The notes under the pieces are model-generated. The model did not search any database, was not told the origin of the DNA, and was given only the letters and a program-made list of their open reading frames with translations. From contig NC_039364.1 of NCBI RefSeq assembly GCF_003573695.1, positions 234,787,656-234,851,655 on the forward strand: a DNA stretch of 64,000 nt, given 5' to 3'. Both the position numbers and the translations under genes were made by a program. Positions 11,281 to 22,600 of this stretch are shown here, piece by piece. How positions within the stretch are numbered: position 1 is the stretch's first letter; each line of letters begins with the position of its first letter. The stretch is from Papaver somniferum. Lineage: Eukaryota > Streptophyta > Magnoliopsida > Ranunculales > Papaveraceae.

Positions 11281-14200
11281 TTGTATCGTGCACCACATCC
11301 GGCTTACAACAATCACTGGACACCACAGTGGGCAACGCCACCTTGTCCGTATCCCACAGCACCTCCGGAAACAGCATGGCAGCAACCTTTCGGTCACAGC
11401 TCCAACCGAGGCCGTGGACGTGGTGGACAGTCACGCGGTCGACCTTCCAGTATTGGACGTGGACAGGCATATCTCACTCCATCCACGGAATACCTTCATC
11501 CCAGTGACATTGCCGAAGCGTACAGTTCCATGAGTTTACACTCTCCTGACGACGCTTTCTATATGGATACCGGTGCCACATCGCATCTCACCGCAGACTC
11601 AGGTACCCTAAACACTGTTTTTAATACTAGCAATGTTCGTTCCATCTTAGTTGGCAATGGTAACAGTATTCCAGTCATTGCTTCCGGTACCAAGTTCATC
11701 GACATTCCATCTCGCACCCTAAAGCTTAAAGACACTCTTGTTGCTCCTGACATCATAAAAAATTTGATTTCCGTTCGTAAATTCACCACTGATAATCATG
11801 TGTCTGTTGAATTTGACCCATCTGGTTTTTCTGTGAAGGATTTGAAATCGAGGAAGATTCTTCTTCGATGTAATAGTTCCGGGGAGCTCTACCCTATTAC
11901 TCCTTCTGCCGTGCCACCTTCAACTTCGATCTTGCCTCATCCAATATCCCTTCTCACGTGCTCCTATGATGTTTGGCACAGTCGTCTTGGCCACCCAGGG
12001 AAAGCTATCTTAGATAATTTACGTGCAAACTCTTCAATTCTATGTAATAAAAATCAGTCTACTAAACTTTGTCATTCCTGTCAAGTTAGTAAACATATTC
12101 GTCTGCCATTTTCTGATTCAAACTCTGTCACTTTTGCCCCGTTTGATATAATTCATAGCGACTTATGGACATCTCCATTGCATGTCGAGACTGGTTTCAA
12201 TTACTATCTTATATTGCTAGATGACTTCACAAATTATCTATGGATCTTTCCTCTCAAATTAAAATCCCAGGTTTATACCAAGTTTTTAGAATTTCGCTCT
12301 TTCGTTAAAACACAGTTTGAACGTGAAATCAAATCTTTTCAATGTGACATGGGTCGTGAATTCGACAACTCCTCATTTCACGATTTTGCTCACCAAAATG
12401 GGTTAGTTTTCCGTTTCTCATGTCCTCATACCTCCTCTCAAAACGGCAAGGCTGAGCGAATGATTCGTCGTGTCAATGACATCACTCGCACAATTATGTC
12501 TCATGCCTCAATCCCTCCCACCTATTGGGCCGACTCCCTTAATATGGCCGTCTACCTTCACAACATACTCCCTTACAAAATTCTCGACTACGCTTCTCCA
12601 GTTTCAATCCTTTATCAACGACAACCAACGTACTCTCATATTCGTATTTTTGGTTGTCTTTGCTATCCAAACCTATCCGCCACCACTCCTCATAAGCTTT
12701 CTCCTCGTTCTACTAGGTGTGTTTTTCTTGGTTTCCCAACACATCATCGTGGCTATCGTTGTCTCGACTTAGCCACTCACAAGATCATATTATCTCGACA
12801 TGTAACGTTCGATGAAAACGTTTTTCCTTTCAAAGAAAAACTTCCCATCGCATCCCACAGTCCAGAACCTCCGTCCACATCACCTCTCCCTCTTCTTCCC
12901 ATTCGTCTTCTCTACCCAACAGCTCTTAACCCTCAGACCAGCCTCCCTCCTGCCCTGCCATCTTCCGCAGTTTCTACACAACCTATTTCCGCTGCACAGA
13001 AACTACCGGCTACTCAGCACAATTCTGTCACTTCCCAACCAGTTCCTGCTGCACAGGAACTACCATCTAAACAGCAACTCTATACTCCTCCCCATCGTCG
13101 TTCACCTACAGCTACTCGACTCCACTCCACTGCACACCCAGATTCCAGCCCTGCAGTTTCTGCACACAGCGATCCAGCAGGGTCTGTCACTACCACGACC
13201 CCTGCCTGCCCTGCCCGGGCAGATCCACCATCATCTCCCACTCCGTCTGTTCCTGACAATTCAGTCACCTCATCTCGACCTGTCACCCGCGCCTCTCGTG
13301 GCATATTTCGTCCCACCCATCGTCTGAATCTTAATGTGCAAACACTGCAACCTCAATCAAATCTTCCAAAATCTCACCTGTCTGCTCTTCGTGATCCCAA
13401 CTGGACCAAGGCCATGCTAGATGAGTTCATTGCTATGTTAAAAACACACACTTGGGACCTAGTACCACGACCTATTGGTGCTCATGTTATTCGCTCCATG
13501 TGGTTATTTCGTCACAAGTTTAATGCAGATGGTACATTGCAGCGACACAAAGCCCGTCTTGTTGCCAACGGTAAGTCACAACAGGTTGGGGTTGATTGTT
13601 TTGAGACTTTTAGTCCGGTTGTTAAGCCAGCCACTATTCGTACCGTTCTCAGCATTGCCACGTCCAGATCCTGGCCGATTCATCAGTTGGATGTCAAGAA
13701 TGCCTTTCTTCATGGGGACTTGTCCGAGACAGTTTATATGTTTCAACCTCCAGGTTTTGTTGACCCTACTCGCCCTGATTACGTCTGTCGTCTTCGTCGA
13801 TCCCTTTATGGTCTCAAACAGGCGCCTCGGGCGTGGTTTCAGAGGTTTGCAACTTTCATTACAGGTTGTGGTTTTCGGGGTAGTGTTTGTGATCCATCTC
13901 TTTTCATTTACCGGTCCGGTCAGGATACTGCATACTTATTATTGTATGTTGATGATATCATACTCACTGCCTCTACTGATGCTCTACTGTCCCGTTTTAT
14001 TGACCTGATGAAACGGGAATTTTCTATGACTGATCTTGGCCCGTTGCATCATTTTTTGGGTATTACTGCCACTCGTTCTTCATCAGGGTTGTTTTTATCT
14101 CAGTCGCTCTATGCAAAGGATATTATTGCTCGTGCATCCATGACAAACTGCAATCCAGTGGCAACTCCGGTTGACACAAATTCTAAGCCGAGCGCTACTT

Positions 14201-14910
14201 CTGGTCCAGCAATTTCGGATCCTACTTTATACAGAAGTCTGGCCGGGGCGCTACAATACCTTACTTTCACTCGACCGGATATCTCTTATGCAGTCCAGCA
14301 GGTATGTTTATTTATGCATGATCCTCGAGAGCCTCACATGCAAGCCATCAAGCGCATTATTCGATATCTTCAGGGCACTATTGATCACGGTTTGTCACTA
14401 TCGGTTTCGAATATTTCTGCCCTAACCGCCTACTCTGATGCTGATTGGGCGGGTTGTCCTGACTCACGACGCTCAACCTCTGGTTATTGCATATTTCTTG
14501 GGGACAATCTTGTATCATGGTCCTCGAAACGTCAAGCAACTGTCTCCCGTTCCAGTGCCGAAGCAGAATACAGAGGCGTCGCTAATGCGGTGGCTGAAAC
14601 AACCTGGCTACGGAATCTACTTCTTGAGTTACATATACCATTACGGCGTGCTACTATGGTATATTGTGACAATGTGAGTGCTATCTACATGACTGGTGAT
14701 CCGGTTCAACATCAACGCACTAAGCATGTAGAGATTGACATCCACTTCGTTCGTGAAAGAGTTCGTATTGGTGACATTCGCGTCTTGCACATCCCTTCAG
14801 AAAATCAGTATGCTGATATCTTCACGAAGGGTCTTCCACGTCAGTTGTTTCTTAGTTTTCGTTCTAGTCTTAGCGTTTGTTCCTCTCCCGCTCACACTAA
14901 GGGGGTGTAA
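11281..14910 (+). CDS. Copia 2 Pol polyprotein (protease-integrase-RT-RNase H), open frame with Gag mostly missing
   Basis: A 1,209-codon uninterrupted frame. It is open upstream to 11122, so the start is uncertain. Residues 1-70 are a Pro-rich and Gly/Arg-rich Gag remnant (RGRGRGGQSRGR) with no CCHC knuckle. Protease motif YMDTGATSHL is near residue 95. Integrase shows HSDLWTSP near 290, CDMGREF near 360 and a downstream QNGKAER block. RT begins around DPNWTKAMLDEF near 700, with QLDVKNAFLHGDL and YVDDIILTAS. RNase H has YSDADWAGC, SSAEAEYR and HQRTKHVEIDIHFVRE. All catalytic positions I can check look intact. The Retrofit/Ale-like style is an inference. With Gag and PBS missing, it could only move with help, yet its LTRs say it moved recently. 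Confidence 0.88.
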   Translation: MYRAPHPAYNNHWTPQWATPPCPYPTAPPETAWQQPFGHSSNRGRGRGGQSRGRPSSIGRGQAYLTPSTEYLHPSDIAEAYSSMSLHSPDDAFYMDTGATSHLTADSGTLNTVFNTSNVRSILVGNGNSIPVIASGTKFIDIPSRTLKLKDTLVAPDIIKNLISVRKFTTDNHVSVEFDPSGFSVKDLKSRKILLRCNSSGELYPITPSAVPPSTSILPHPISLLTCSYDVWHSRLGHPGKAILDNLRANSSILCNKNQSTKLCHSCQVSKHIRLPFSDSNSVTFAPFDIIHSDLWTSPLHVETGFNYYLILLDDFTNYLWIFPLKLKSQVYTKFLEFRSFVKTQFEREIKSFQCDMGREFDNSSFHDFAHQNGLVFRFSCPHTSSQNGKAERMIRRVNDITRTIMSHASIPPTYWADSLNMAVYLHNILPYKILDYASPVSILYQRQPTYSHIRIFGCLCYPNLSATTPHKLSPRSTRCVFLGFPTHHRGYRCLDLATHKIILSRHVTFDENVFPFKEKLPIASHSPEPPSTSPLPLLPIRLLYPTALNPQTSLPPALPSSAVSTQPISAAQKLPATQHNSVTSQPVPAAQELPSKQQLYTPPHRRSPTATRLHSTAHPDSSPAVSAHSDPAGSVTTTTPACPARADPPSSPTPSVPDNSVTSSRPVTRASRGIFRPTHRLNLNVQTLQPQSNLPKSHLSALRDPNWTKAMLDEFIAMLKTHTWDLVPRPIGAHVIRSMWLFRHKFNADGTLQRHKARLVANGKSQQVGVDCFETFSPVVKPATIRTVLSIATSRSWPIHQLDVKNAFLHGDLSETVYMFQPPGFVDPTRPDYVCRLRRSLYGLKQAPRAWFQRFATFITGCGFRGSVCDPSLFIYRSGQDTAYLLLYVDDIILTASTDALLSRFIDLMKREFSMTDLGPLHHFLGITATRSSSGLFLSQSLYAKDIIARASMTNCNPVATPVDTNSKPSATSGPAISDPTLYRSLAGALQYLTFTRPDISYAVQQVCLFMHDPREPHMQAIKRIIRYLQGTIDHGLSLSVSNISALTAYSDADWAGCPDSRRSTSGYCIFLGDNLVSWSSKRQATVSRSSAEAEYRGVANAVAETTWLRNLLLELHIPLRRATMVYCDNVSAIYMTGDPVQHQRTKHVEIDIHFVRERVRIGDIRVLHIPSENQYADIFTKGLPRQLFLSFRSSLSVCSSPAHTKGV

Positions 14911-15033
14911 TAGAATATATTTTACCTTATTTACCGGTCACAGGATATTCTCATTGATTGACCGTAATCATAATAATATATATTGCCTAACATCCCTCTA
15001 AGGAAGTTAAGGCGTGTTTTACCAAAACCAACA
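14908..15033 (+). repeat. 3' LTR of Copia 2 (126 bp)
   Basis: Its first three bases (TAA) are also the stop codon of the pol frame. It is followed by the ATCAA target duplication. Confidence 0.92.
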
Positions 15034-15407
15034 ATCAATCATGCCATTGACATTATTCGGACACTCCACAAACTGTATCCTTCTTTTGTCACCTAACAAA
15101 AAACATCTATTGGGGCCTGCCACATTTCTCTTGCTACAGTGATCCCCCCTAAACACTTGATTAATAGGGTTTTTCCAACCTAGAACAGAAATAGGAATGG
15201 AACTAAGTTATAATTCCAAGAACTCATCAAATCAAACCAAATGACGTAATAATTTAACCGTAATTGTCTTCAGCTACAGTATAATAACCAGTAATTTACC
15301 TTGGGTGGTCCGTGAACAACAATTACATATGAAGGTCGTTTTTCTTCACTGGTATGATCAATAGAAGGTGGATGTGGATCGTTATGGTGATGATCATCAG
15401 TAATACC

Positions 15408-16600
15408 CTAAAATTAACACAAGTAGACGGATAAATAAAAATAAGATCGAAAACCCTAAAATCAAAAACAGAGATAGAGTGTACCTACCTCATCACACCT
15501 CTTATTCTTGTAGATCTTCAAATATGACAAACCGTGTTTGACATATGTATCTTCTTCTTGTTGGTTTGGTCTTTCGGGGATTTTTTGGTTTGTTCGGTTT
15601 TTGAATTATTTGGTTTCTGGATTTTCCAATCTCTGATATTTTGGGTTTTTTCTGTCGGTTTGGACAAGTTCTGTCTAGGTTGAAAATCGAACCACAGGCA
15701 GCCCTGCTGGGACCATTCCTTCATTGCGATATCGGGTGGGTGTCCTATGACTATGACTATGACTAACTTATTTTTATTTTTATTTTATGTTACAAATAAG
15801 GTTTTTAATAGAAAACTAACTTAAGGCGTTAGCAGCCATGATTACAATAGTATTATAGTTATATATTATAGCTAACATATTAAAGGAATTACATTAAAAG
15901 TAAAGCACAATTAATATAAGGTAAATGATAAAATCAAAGATTGGAGTTGGACACGCATATGTTATCTTGTTAAAAATCTTGATAGGGAAAACTTAAATCC
16001 AAATGGATAAAATCCTCACAAAGTAAAAGAGCCCAACGCGATGAAACCCTAAAGCGGTAACTAAAACTGAAATGGTAAAGACAACCAAAAAATTTGTAAA
16101 TCTTCAATAACGAAGCATTTCTCCATCGGTACCCAATGAGTAGTCTTCTAATACTGGCAATGTGTATGGTTTGAGCATTTTTGCTTGCAATAAAACTACC
16201 AAACGTATTCTTAAGCCCTTTTATCACGAGCAAGTCCGATAAAAATTAATGTCACGACGACTTGTACAGGAAAGAGATATCTTCTAAATGATTGAGGATG
16301 ACGGTATTGCCTTTTCCACAATCGAAGATTTGCTTGATGAGAGTTGCATCTTCGAAAAAATACAACCATAAGGAGCATAGCCAGTATGGATTTTAGCATC
16401 AGGAGCATTCATATTCCAATGCCAAGAAGAAGCCCAAAAGTAGGTTAAATTACACATCAATCTTACATATGAACAATTATATATATAGTTTTAGGAGAAA
16501 ATACTTTATTATGGTTGAAAGTTGTATCAAGATCGAATTCTAGAGTTTTTGGACCCATCATAGGAAATCAGATATCTTTCCCACGTACTAACTACACACG
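15408..16600. other. Upstream flank of BMS1-like copy A, no gene recognised
   Basis: Contains T-rich and A-rich sequence. The first BMS1 exon (basic N-terminus) could not be found. The open frames present show no family motif. Confidence 0.4.
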
Positions 16601-16620
16601 TATGCACCCCATAACGGATC

Positions 16621-16650
16621 TATAAAACCTTTTTCGTTCTCAAACCCTAA
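16621..16650 (+). promoter_or_regulatory. Possible promoter: TATA box and telo-box followed by a CT-rich leader
   Basis: TATAAAA at 16621 is followed 14 bases later by AAACCCTAA (telo-box) and about 80 bases of C/T-rich leader. This is the usual arrangement in plant ribosomal-protein and translation-factor promoters. No credible ORF follows: the first ATG near 16747 gives four codons. It could be a relic promoter or the start of a noncoding transcript. Confidence 0.35.
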
Positions 16651-17939
16651 TTGTATTTTCTCTTTCGTTCTTCGCTTCTCTTTTCTTCTTTTCCCTTACT
16701 TCTTCTCAATTTTTTTTTTGTTTATTCTGATCTTGTTCTTTGTTTTTATGGTTTCTTCTTGACCTAAAAATATGTGGGTTATATATGATTACCTTCCCGG
16801 TAATATAAAACCGAAATTAGTTTTCACAATCTTCACAACCTTAACTTTCAAAGACGAGTTTCTCTCCTTGTTATATTTTGATCTGATTTTTTCTCATTAT
16901 AGTTTCCTGATTCATAAATATTTTTGAAGTTGACTCACTGTTTAACTGATTTTTTAATAGGCACTAAGAAGTTTTCCCCCAAGAATCATTTCATCGGGGA
17001 CAAAGAACATATCATCTGATCCAAATAATGTCAGAATATACGATTTAGTTTATGTCATCAATTTTGTTTGAATTTATTTGTTAGTTCTGCATTCTGATTT
17101 TCTTTGATAGTTTTATGAAGGTACTATTCGTGATTGTTGAGGAATCATTACTTGAGGTTGAAAATCAAAGAATCTGAAATAAAAGCTGATTGTATTACCC
17201 TAAGGTTTTATGATAGGTAAGCTTCTAATAATTGTTATTTCGTTTTTTTATTCATTCAATTTTCGATATGCTTGGTAATTAGGACTGCATAAAACCGAAC
17301 CACAGCTAAAGAACCGAACCTAATTTTCATGAAACCGAACTGAACCATTAGCTAAATGGTATTTAAAAGTTATTAATTATAAAAAATCGAGATATCTCGG
17401 TACAACTCTGGTTTTTCCTAGATACCGAACTGAATCCATCGGTTACAACCGATTCACATTGGTCGTTGGATCTTAAAAAAAGATACCCTTGGATCTTAGT
17501 TTATTATAAGTTTATAACCCAAAAGAGCCTACTTTCTCCGTCTCATCTCACTCTTCGCCTCTTTTCAGTCTCATATTCCGGCTCCTTTTCCGGTTCATCT
17601 TCTTCACGACCCCAACTTCTTCCAAATTTCTCTTTAATTATCAGTACCTCTAACACTAAACTGATTTCATATCTTCACTATCTATGTAAACTTCCATTCC
17701 CGTTTCAATTTAATTTAATTCATTTTTACTTCAATTTTGTTAACTAATGGGTTTTGATGGAGATGTATTTTCATCATTGATTAAACATTTTTGAGTTGGT
17801 CCTGAAAAAGGTTTTGGTGTGAGATTCAGATTAAAAGAAGTATTACATAAGTTTGAAGTTGTTGCTGCTCTAGGTAGGTTGTTGTTGCACCTTTTCTGAT
17901 GACCACACCCAAGTAGATCTAACGACTATAATCTATTAA

Positions 17940-19440
17940 CACTTAAGATTCAAAGACAAATAGGATATAAAGAATCATGAAAGTAAATAGGAACACAAGA
18001 ATATAACATGGTTCGGCCTTATAGACCTACATCCACGGAGAAGAAATTTGTATTCTTATTATTGAAGTTCTTACCCTTTGATGTGTTACAAATATCACTT
18101 ACATTTATCACTCTTTTTATCTCTAAATATATCTCTAGAATTCTCTGCAGAAAGACCACCTAACCTTGCATGCCCATTTTCTTCTACATGGACTGGTATT
18201 TTCTTCTTCAGATAATGTTGTTAATCGTCCTTCGTCCGAGTACCTGACACGATGTAATTTCATCACAGTTGTACCGCACCTCCTCTGATCCTTCATTTAT
18301 TTATGAGCTTGGGAAGGCCCTCAAGCCTTTTTATCCATCCTGGGGTACTGGCTCAAGATCAAGCGGACAACCGGAACTTCGCCTTGCCTTATTTTTAGAC
18401 TTGACCATTTGAGTGATTTGACTACTCCTTACACTGTGTCATGCTTGTATATATGTAGCAGATATCTCGATTCATATGTAATCACCTTTTTAGACACGAT
18501 TCGGTGCATCCTCCTTACTTTCTTATCATGAGATCACCTCTTGTGATGCTTACACGGCGCCATTGGCTATTTATCCCTCACATAGGTGTGATGCCCCAAC
18601 CTAACCACATGTTTAGCTAATAGGATTACAATATAATTGAAGCATCAAATCCAGACTATCGATTTTAAGAATCTCAATTACATAAAGTGCTAATAACAGA
18701 ACCCAAACTCTATGATATTCATTATATAAATGAAAGTCTCTCGGGTGATACGTATATAATAATGTGTTGTTTATATAGAAATATTACATATCTAAAAGAT
18801 AAATAAACATATTTAAATTTGCTAATACTTTACGCTATGAAAATGGATATCTTCAGATGTATCATTTCTTCTTATTACTGAAAATTGAAGTGGGAACGAG
18901 TGAGCACATCATCCCAAAGGGGTGCTCAATAAAAATATATAATTTTCAAGTAATCACTAACATACTACTAAAAGATAAAATAATTAAAATATAAAAATAA
19001 AATAAAAAGAGTTAACACTTTTGGTACTAAGTACTAAACATAACATCGAAACAAGATTTTCAAACAAAAAAATACAGAAATAACATTTTGTAGTACAATC
19101 ATTGCTAAAGCAATCAAATATGATATGCATACGGCTGGTTATCCCAAGTTAATTTATAACATAATATTACCACGGCCTCCCGCGTTATTAAGAATAATAT
19201 TTGTAAACAGCCTCGTGTCCTATTAACATAATATTCAAATGGCCTCACGTCCTATTAAAGACAGAAATTTACTGTATAACATAAAAGTAATAATATTCGT
19301 AACAACCTCTCACCTAATAGAGGTTAGCGAGGAACTGTGTGGAAACCACATACACTCCTCGCGAGGAAATTACTTAACGCATAACACAGACACATCAAAG
19401 TACACACAACATGCGCAAAAACGGTAAAGACATATCATGC
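17940..19440. repeat. Probable degenerate LTR-retrotransposon noncoding remnants
   Basis: 17990-18080 has the ATGGTTCGGCCTTATAGACC-type segment followed by CTACATCCACGG, common in plant LTR elements. 18880-18930 has a GTGAGCACATCATCCC..GGGGTGCTCA segment. 19160-19250 repeats CGGCCTC[CA]CGT..TCCTATTAA motifs two or three times. No coding domain remains and no borders could be set. Confidence 0.3.
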
Positions 19441-22400
19441 TCACAAATAAAAAGGAGTCTTAATGATTACAAGAAGGTTACATGAGTTCCCACCTAATTA
19501 GAAGGAAAACCACTCCAATTCAAGTTTTTCGATCTACAATGTGCTATCCACGATTATCATCATCATTGTCATCATCTTGAACGTGTAATTACCATCTGAA
19601 TAAACATGACAATGATACATAAATGATCTTTCAGAATCCTAGTCGATATCCTTCGCTATATCTCAAACTTTGTTCTAAAACTCAATTACCTATTTTCTTG
19701 ATAAGTTTCGATTGATAGTTCTATGTCCAAATCATCCATCGTAAGGGTAACGAAAATAGCCAAAAACTGGGCAGAAAGCCACCGGAAAAGTCAATGGTCA
19801 ATTAACAGTCAAAGGATAAAGATAACGGTCAATCTAACGGTCAACATCCAACTTCCAGTCAAAGGTCAAGGTCCATATCATGTTAGTGAGTTAACTCAGT
19901 CAACTGACTGAGTCAGGCGAGTCAAACCGAGTCCAACTGATTCAACCCAGTCAGACTAAAACACACGGATAAGTCAGCTAAACTGACTGGGATAATTAAC
20001 ATGCCTAATTCTATTTCACCTGATGAGTTTGATTTCAATCATGCATATGATTACGTAGATGGAGGTGTTAATATAGTATTGGGAGAGAAAATTGAAAAAA
20101 CTTGTGAGATATAATTAATTTCTGGGAAAAAAGGTTGAAAAACTTGTGCTTATTGATCAGAAAAAACAAAGTACGGGTGAAAAAATCAGAAGCTTTCAAT
20201 TTCCGGAAAAAATAAATAAAACAATACAAAAATACGTGTGAAAAAACAAAGTGGTTTTATGAGGTTTTTTCCACTAATTAGGAAAGCCGTAATGTGCACC
20301 CTGGGCTCCACTAATTTGCTAGTGAAAACAATAAATGTACCAATATTGGCATTTTAATTGTGAAATCCGTGAATTTCACAAGTTGCGTATTGAGAAAGTA
20401 ATTTTTTCGATCCAAATTTGTGAAAAATCCAGTTTTCAAGGTTATTTTCAAGTAATAATTGTTAGTTTTTCTTGTCCATGGGTTGTAATTTTTGGGCATG
20501 AGAAAAAAAAATCACGAGTTATTTACGAAATTTTATTAGGAAATTTGGTTATTTTTGGTAAAGTAATATTTGGAGATTTTGTAGGATATGCTAAAAAAAT
20601 GGCAACGTGTTTTTTAAGAAAGAGATATTCATTAATTTTTTCACATAATCAAAAGGATATTTTTGTACTCAAATCTTTATTCAATTAATTATGGGTTACT
20701 CATATATACTAGAACACCGTTGTCTCGATAGGGAGGGCCGAGCGAAGAAAAACGAAACATCGCTGTCATGGTACTGTAAAAGAAAATTTGTGATCCCGAC
20801 ATTTTCTATAAATAAGCCAAACTGAAAAAATGAAAGTATCACTTTTCTCAAAACGGGGAGAGTACATCGTTTTATTAGATAGAAAATTAGCTGATGCATA
20901 AACTAAAATATGGATGCATAATGTGTTAACCATCCTTCGTGGTGGTTTGCATAATGTCTATGAAATCACTTTTTGAAAATTGTGCCTAAAGTGATAAGCA
21001 CCTCCTATTTTTTTCGTTAAAACGCTAAATTTGATATTGTTGTTTGTATTCATGGTGTAGATCTCTATAAAATCTTTTCAACGAGATAAAATTTGTAAAA
21101 TCAAAAGATACGGATTTTTAGATATGTTATCTTTTAGTTTGCTTACCAATTATACCCCTAAGAAATAAAAATACATAATCAGATTAAACGGAGAGATAAT
21201 TTTTTCCAATGAAAAATTCTAACCATGGACACTAAAAATTTCCAATCTTTCTGTCAAATTGCAAATTTGCGTTAGGTTTTATTTTACAGAAAAGTAGCCA
21301 TAAAAGGAATTCCTTCACTTTGGGCTCTGCGGCCCAACTATATAGAAAAAAATTTATTCTGGGTAGAAATGTTTTTTCCTAGTTTTAGGTAATAAGACAC
21401 ACGAAGCAATTACAGAATTACTCGCCATGATCCATAGAGACAAAACCATGAAAAAAAGAAAAGAAAAAGTAGTCATTTGCTGTCAGTTCAACCTCTAGCT
21501 TGGGGAATTGGCTGTTATAACATGGCAAGTTGTTTGTCTATGGACCCATGCTATCTGGATGTCTGCTTACAGGTAAGTGGTAACTGACGTTCAAATTCTT
21601 TCTTTTGAACTGGAAACTGCTCCAATTTTACAAATATTAACTTTTTATTTTGGAGTATTTTTAACCTGATTACGACTATGTTTGTACTTGTCTACGATAT
21701 TCTTGTGTCATTAAACCTTTCAAGACAAATTCTTCGAGCTTTAGAGCACGTGACGTGGTAAGGCTCCTTTCCCAGCCCCTTCTCATCAATGGACTCCTGA
21801 CGTATACCAAGGAGTGGGGTTGCTTGGATAAATTCCTACCTCTATATCTATCTCTGAGATGTTTGGACGTTTCGTCACAACATGATCAATCTACAACGAA
21901 AACCACTAGCGTCTAACCCAAAACTCTTTAGACTGGAGAAAGACAATGAAGTTCCGTTGAGTTCGTTTATCAATATCACTTTTCTAAAACTTCTCTAGGA
22001 GCTTTTCTATCAGTTTGCATTAGAGATTGAAAATTCAAGGAGGCACAGTACTTGAAGCTAAGGTAAACATATTGATTTTCGTAAAGTAATACCCGAGATT
22101 TTGCAACACCATTAACATTGTTGCAGTAGTAACCACCAATAAATAATGTTCAGTGATGTATTCAAGCCGATGAATGAGAAAAGAAAACGCATTTGTTTGT
22201 TCATAGGTGTTGGTTTTAACAGTGAAAGGAGTTTGAGTATGCAAATTGAACTTAAGAATTAACAAGAAATCAACCACAAGAAAGAAAAGCATCTTAACCA
22301 AATTCGAGGCACAAGTCCAGTAGCAAAAAAGTAGAAATGAAATTCTCCAAATAGTTGCTGAGAATCAATAATGTCAGAAACCATCACATAGCTCTGATGA

Positions 22401-22598
22401 TCAGTGGCAGTCCCAACTGGTGTGGGTGCACACGCTCAGTAGCTCCAAGGGGCGGCGACATATGATAAACTATTAAATAGAAACCGAAAGCTATTAATAC
22501 GATGACAGGTTTCTTAAAAATAAGCAATAGAGTAGCAGAAAATAATAATTCACCTAGAATCGTTCTTAGAAGCAAACAATGGAGTAACAAACCAATTT
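19441..22598. other. Gene-poor AT-rich stretch
   Basis: No supported gene. 19880-19960 is dense in GAGTCA/CAGTCA words (local low-complexity repeat). The remaining open frames are short and AT-rich without motifs. Confidence 0.4.
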
Positions 22599-22600
22599 AC

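Larger units (their letters stand above)
11039..15033 (+). mobile_element. Ty1/copia retrotransposon 2, young, TA..CA ends, 5' internal region lost
   Basis: A 3,995-bp element flanked by exact 5-bp target duplications ATCAA (11034-11038 and 15034-15038). The two 126-bp LTRs appear identical and begin TAATAGAATATA and end ACCAACA, so the termini are TA..CA, not TG..CA. A purine tract AAGGGGGTG precedes the 3' LTR. No PBS is visible after the 5' LTR: the sequence goes straight into a GC-rich repeat (CAGCGCCCACAGCGCTCAG) and then the end of Gag. Removing the element and one TSD restores the BMS1 exon reading GMIDDAKYADAV, which proves insertion into exon 2. LTR identity implies a recent event, after the host copy was already decaying. 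Confidence 0.95.
9956..15407 (-). pseudogene. BMS1: BMS1-like gene copy A, 5' exons (GTPase domain), interrupted by Copia 2
   Basis: Five exons read right to left. 15300-15407 ends SYVIVVHGPPK. 15179-10974 has the P-loop VGKTLLIK, then QFVECPNN and NGMID, and is split by Copia 2 before DAKYADAVMFLIDAG. 10672-10862 has ETFEFLELLKVHGIPKVMGV. About 10317-10527 has HPLSWRVARPYMLVDLFEDV and GYLRGC. 9956-10051 has VHIAGVGDFPLASITSLTDP. This is the normal BMS1 order, up to roughly residue 330 of about 1,150. Defects: a segment between the P-loop and the G-2-like ITVV motif is missing and a frameshift precedes GDKRRIQF; the donor after GSK reads GA rather than GT; the Copia sits in exon 2; the central third of BMS1 is absent. 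The first coding exon is not seen upstream of 15407. Confidence 0.8.

Noticed and set aside
12812..13327. Alternative-frame ORFs inside Copia 2 pol (also 13475-14008 and 11114-11533)
   Set aside because: Shadow frames of the real polyprotein; the main frame carries every catalytic motif.
17747..17900. Short frame starting MGFDGDVFSSLIKHF with one stop, after a C/T-rich leader
   Set aside because: Too short, with an in-frame stop and no recognisable family.
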